NCBI GenBank assembly: GCA_004356385.1
Contig: SMXL01000114.1
Span: 1 to 8,637 of the forward strand
Length of the DNA: 8,637 nt
From: Bacteroidota bacterium
GTDB taxonomy: Bacteria; Bacteroidota; Rhodothermia; Rhodothermales; UBA10348
Reading direction: 5' to 3'
Shown: positions 6,258 to 8,637 of the stretch, piece after piece
Layout: the number at the start of each line of letters is the position of its first letter
How positions within the stretch are numbered: the first letter of the stretch is position 1
Position numbers and translations under genes: made by a program
The notes under the pieces: model-generated
Database searches by the model: none
Told to the model about the DNA's origin: nothing
The model's input: only the letters and a program-made list of their open reading frames with translations

Positions 6258-6428
6258 ACAGCGGACGAGCGAAGTCTAACTGTTTCGTAAAGGAGTCGCA
6301 ATCGGAAAAGACCGAGCTACAGAACAATGAATGGTCCCTGACTACGTATACATTTTCTTCATCCGTATGTCCTAGATTGGCTCCAGCTTGGTGCCGATGC
6401 CGGACAATTCTGGGAGAAAGGATACGTG
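6258..6428. other. Divergent intergenic region between ltrA and the peptidase pair
   Basis: This 171-nt region must hold promoters for both directions if the genes are expressed independently. No clear -35/-10 pair or terminator is visible. CTACGTATA at 6342-6350 repeats the nonamer found in the dyad upstream of paralogue A, at a similar distance from, and in the same orientation to, the start codon (87 nt versus about 100 nt). Confidence 0.35.
6417..6422 (+). promoter_or_regulatory. Ribosome binding site of the first P1 peptidase
   Basis: AAAGGA ends 6 nt before the ATG at 6429 and 9 nt before the next ATG at 6432. It supports an ATG start here rather than the GTG at 6426. Confidence 0.6.
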
Positions 6429-7631
6429 ATGATGTCGAAATTCAACTTTTCCAGGCGCGGATTCTTTCAGATGACGTTTGGTAGTGTGTTCTCAGGACTA
6501 TGGGCGGCTTTTGGATTGCGTAATTCAGATGCCCGTTCCTCTGGCAATCCTAGTTCTGGCGCACGAGCTAGACTCCGAGATCTTGGAATACGAATAGGGC
6601 GTCTCCCTACCGGTCCACACAACGCAATCACGGACGTGAGAGGCGTCCGGGTTGGTCACAAAACCAACATTTCCGGCTCAGGCAAATTGGTCGTCGGAAC
6701 AGGTCCGGTTCGAACCGGAGTCACGGTCATTCTTCCAAGTTCAGGGAATGTTTACAAAGAGAAATTGCCAGTTGGGGCCTTTATCCTGAATGGAAACGGA
6801 GAGCTCACTGGACTGGTCAATTTACTTAACGGCGGTCTTCTCGAAACGCCCATCTTCTTGACCGGCACTGCCAATGTGGGGATCGTCTACGATGCGGCCC
6901 TCACCCATCTACTCCGGGAAAATCCTGAAATTGGGGTTACTGGAAGGGTGCCTGTGCCCGTTGTCGGAGAATGTTGGGATAGCCTCGGTGATATTCAGGG
7001 AAGACATCTCTCGGAAGACGATGTCTTAGGCGCTATTGCCGGCGCAACCGATGGGCCGGTTGAAGAAGGCGCCGTTGGCGGGGGGACCGGAATGCGGTCG
7101 TATGGATTCAAATCCGGGATTGGCACTTCTTCTCGAATGATCCCGGCGAATCGAGGTGGATATACCGTCGGTGTTCTCGTGAACGCCAATCATGGATCCC
7201 GGCATCTTCTCCGCGTTGACGGAGTGCGCGTAGGGGAGGAGCTTCTTCGATATCCGGAAGACGAACCAGAGAAATCCAAATCGATTATTATCGTGGCCGC
7301 GACGGATGCGCCCCTTCTTCCAATCCAGTTGAATCGACTCTGCAAGCGTCTCGCCTTAGGCCTTGCAAAGACTGGATCTGTCTCAACGCATGGAAGTGGC
7401 GACTTATTTCTTGCATTTTCGACAGTCCCTCGCGATGAAAAATCGGACGTGTTGTGGACGGGTGAGAATGTCGTCAGCAGCCTTTGGGAAGCAGCGTCGG
7501 AAGCGACGGAAGAAGCGATTCTGAACGCACTAACTGCATCGCCCACCATGGATGGTGCGGACGGCTCAATCCGTTACGGACTGCCTCTCGACCGGCTCAC
7601 AGAGATCATGAAAAAGCACAATCGACTGTAG
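6429..7631 (+). CDS. P1 family peptidase (DmpA/BapA aminopeptidase type, MEROPS S58), Tat-exported
   Basis: 400 residues from ATG 6429. The N-terminus MMSKFNFSRRGFFQMTFGSV is a twin-arginine signal (SRRGFF) followed by a hydrophobic stretch, so export of the folded protein is expected. The body fits the family: RLRDLGIRIGRLPTG (48-62), ITDVRGVRVGH (67-77), RTGVTVILP, the glycine-rich GAVGGGTGMRSYGFKSGIGTSSR (start and end at 214 and 236), VLVNANHGSR, and IIIVAATDAPLLPIQLNRL. In relatives the chain self-cleaves before a serine that becomes the N-terminal nucleophile of the beta subunit; Ser285 at the start of SIIIVAATDAP is the candidate, although Lys, not the usual Gly, precedes it. HGSGD (321-325) supplies Ser323 and Asp325, matching the Ser-x-Glu pair of BapA/DmpA. 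Substrates in the family are N-terminal D-, beta- or L-amino acids of short peptides; which applies here cannot be read from sequence. The related second gene starts 7 nt downstream. Confidence 0.9.
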   Translation: MMSKFNFSRRGFFQMTFGSVFSGLWAAFGLRNSDARSSGNPSSGARARLRDLGIRIGRLPTGPHNAITDVRGVRVGHKTNISGSGKLVVGTGPVRTGVTVILPSSGNVYKEKLPVGAFILNGNGELTGLVNLLNGGLLETPIFLTGTANVGIVYDAALTHLLRENPEIGVTGRVPVPVVGECWDSLGDIQGRHLSEDDVLGAIAGATDGPVEEGAVGGGTGMRSYGFKSGIGTSSRMIPANRGGYTVGVLVNANHGSRHLLRVDGVRVGEELLRYPEDEPEKSKSIIIVAATDAPLLPIQLNRLCKRLALGLAKTGSVSTHGSGDLFLAFSTVPRDEKSDVLWTGENVVSSLWEAASEATEEAILNALTASPTMDGADGSIRYGLPLDRLTEIMKKHNRL

Positions 7632-7638
7632 CCGCGGT

Positions 7639-8637
7639 ATGGATCCAAACGCCATTCATAGTCGATTCGCCGCAGGGTCCGGTATGCCAATCGGATCGCT
7701 GCCGAGAGGAGAGACGAACTCGATTACGGATGTAAACGGAGTGCATGTTGGTCATCTGTCGATTTCGGACGGGGAGGTCAATACGGGAATCACGGTCGTA
7801 TCCCCTCACTCAGTAGCGGACGAAAATGGACTCTATTTCTTTGGAAAATACACGTGCGGATCGGGCGGTGAGATGACCGGATATTCGGTGATGGACGATT
7901 TTGGCCTTCTTTCGGCTCCAGTGTTCATGGTCAATCTGCTAAGCGTTGGAAAAATTTATAACGGCGCCATCACACATGCTTTTACAAGAGGAAGGGGGCT
8001 TCCGACCAGCGGCGGGTGGCCGCCCGTCGTGATGGGATTTGACGATCGCTTGCTCAATGATATGACGGCTCGCCGACTCACCGAAGATCACGTACTGACG
8101 ACCGTCGCCAGTGCCTCAGCCGATAATACTGAGGAGGGCAATGTGGGCGCGGGTGTCGCGGCCGTAGCGTTCGGGTTCAAAGGCGGTATCGGAACCGCGT
8201 CGCGAGTCATCGAGATCGGCGAGAAAAGATATACGGTGGGTTCTCTGGTCCTCGTGAATTTTGGTTCAACTGAAGAATTTGCTGACGAAGCCGAGGCGAT
8301 TCCCACCGAGAATGTGTTTCCGTCGCTACTCGGAGTGGTAGCCACCGATGCCGCACTTCCATCTCCGGCCCTTGACACGCTGGCCGCTGAGGCAGCCGCA
8401 GGCGCCGCTGATATCGGGTCGAATCGTAAGCCTGCTGGCTCCTATCAGATCGTATCATTCTCGACGGGAATGGTGGTTCGGGAGCAGGACGCGGACAGAA
8501 TACACCATCTCAAGTTCGCTCCGGAATTCTCACACAGTGAACTCCGGCAGGGCGCTCGCGAAGCCAGCACCGAAGCTGTTCTCAATGCACTCTCTGCCGC
8601 TGAGACGCTTGCAGGCGCCGGGGGAAGAACGGCGCGC
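7639..8637 (+). CDS. Second P1 family peptidase homologue (partial at the right edge), active site altered
   Basis: 333 residues read from ATG 7639 to the edge without a stop; the visible end (EAVLNALSAAETLAGAGG) corresponds to the family's C-terminus, so only a few residues are missing. The family order is clear: MPIGSLPRGETNSITDVNGVHVGH, NTGITVVSP, GNVGAGVAAVAFGFKGGIGTASR, LVLVNFGS, and SLLGVVATDAALP. No signal peptide is present, unlike its neighbour. Ser229 (FPSLLGVVATDA) aligns with the candidate nucleophile. The following block differs strongly: where the first gene has HGSGDLFLAFST, this one has PAGSYQIVSFST, so the Ser-x-Asp pair aligns with Gly267 and Tyr269. Reduced, changed or lost peptidase activity is inferred. 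The gene begins 7 nt after the first peptidase gene, with no good Shine-Dalgarno, so co-transcription and perhaps coupled translation are likely. An ATG at 7684 (MPIGSLPRG) is an alternative start. Confidence 0.85.
   Translation, partial: MDPNAIHSRFAAGSGMPIGSLPRGETNSITDVNGVHVGHLSISDGEVNTGITVVSPHSVADENGLYFFGKYTCGSGGEMTGYSVMDDFGLLSAPVFMVNLLSVGKIYNGAITHAFTRGRGLPTSGGWPPVVMGFDDRLLNDMTARRLTEDHVLTTVASASADNTEEGNVGAGVAAVAFGFKGGIGTASRVIEIGEKRYTVGSLVLVNFGSTEEFADEAEAIPTENVFPSLLGVVATDAALPSPALDTLAAEAAAGAADIGSNRKPAGSYQIVSFSTGMVVREQDADRIHHLKFAPEFSHSELRQGAREASTEAVLNALSAAETLAGAGGRTAR

Noticed and set aside
7190..7549. Minus-strand open frame of 119 codons opposite the first P1 peptidase
   Set aside because: It lies entirely antisense to conserved peptidase motifs, and its translation is low-complexity and Arg/Ser-rich, typical of a shadow frame.

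Overview
This 8.6 kb window is bacterial chromosomal or island DNA of moderate GC content. The tyrosine recombinase on the left has the layout typical of Bacteroidota and related FCB-group integrases (N-terminal arm-binding domain, SAM-like core, and a catalytic box reading ARDMYILAFRMRGARFGD). Some genes have Shine-Dalgarno sites (AAAGGAG, AAAGGA) and others none. A Rhodothermota, Balneolota or other Bacteroidota-related organism is my best guess, but this is inference.

Layout: (1) 1-835, minus strand: 5' part of a tyrosine recombinase whose C-terminus lies outside the window. (2) 836-1009: a non-coding strip that may be an element boundary. (3) 1010-1804, plus: alpha/beta hydrolase that looks 5'-truncated. 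(4) 1880-6257: five genes, all on the minus strand. In order of transcription these are an LtrA-family membrane protein, a secreted or anchored four-cysteine protein (B), its diverged paralogue (A), a CAP/SCP-domain lipoprotein 10 nt behind A, and an ArsM-like SAM-dependent methyltransferase with its own strong RBS. (5) 6429-8637, plus: two consecutive P1-family (DmpA/BapA, MEROPS S58) peptidase genes. The first carries a Tat-type signal; the second runs off the right edge.

The clearest undescribed item is the A/B pair. Each is an N-terminal membrane or signal segment, then an unalignable acidic or polar linker, then a roughly 95-residue C-terminal domain that is about half identical and holds four cysteines at exactly the same spacing. 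I do not recognise the domain. A lies directly upstream of a CAP-domain lipoprotein, which hints at a cell-envelope role. The DNA upstream of A holds a tandem 9-bp repeat and an 18-bp dyad that look like regulator sites. The second P1 peptidase keeps the candidate nucleophile serine but appears to have lost the downstream Ser-x-Asp/Glu pair present in its neighbour. No CRISPR array, tRNA, rRNA or insertion sequence was found.
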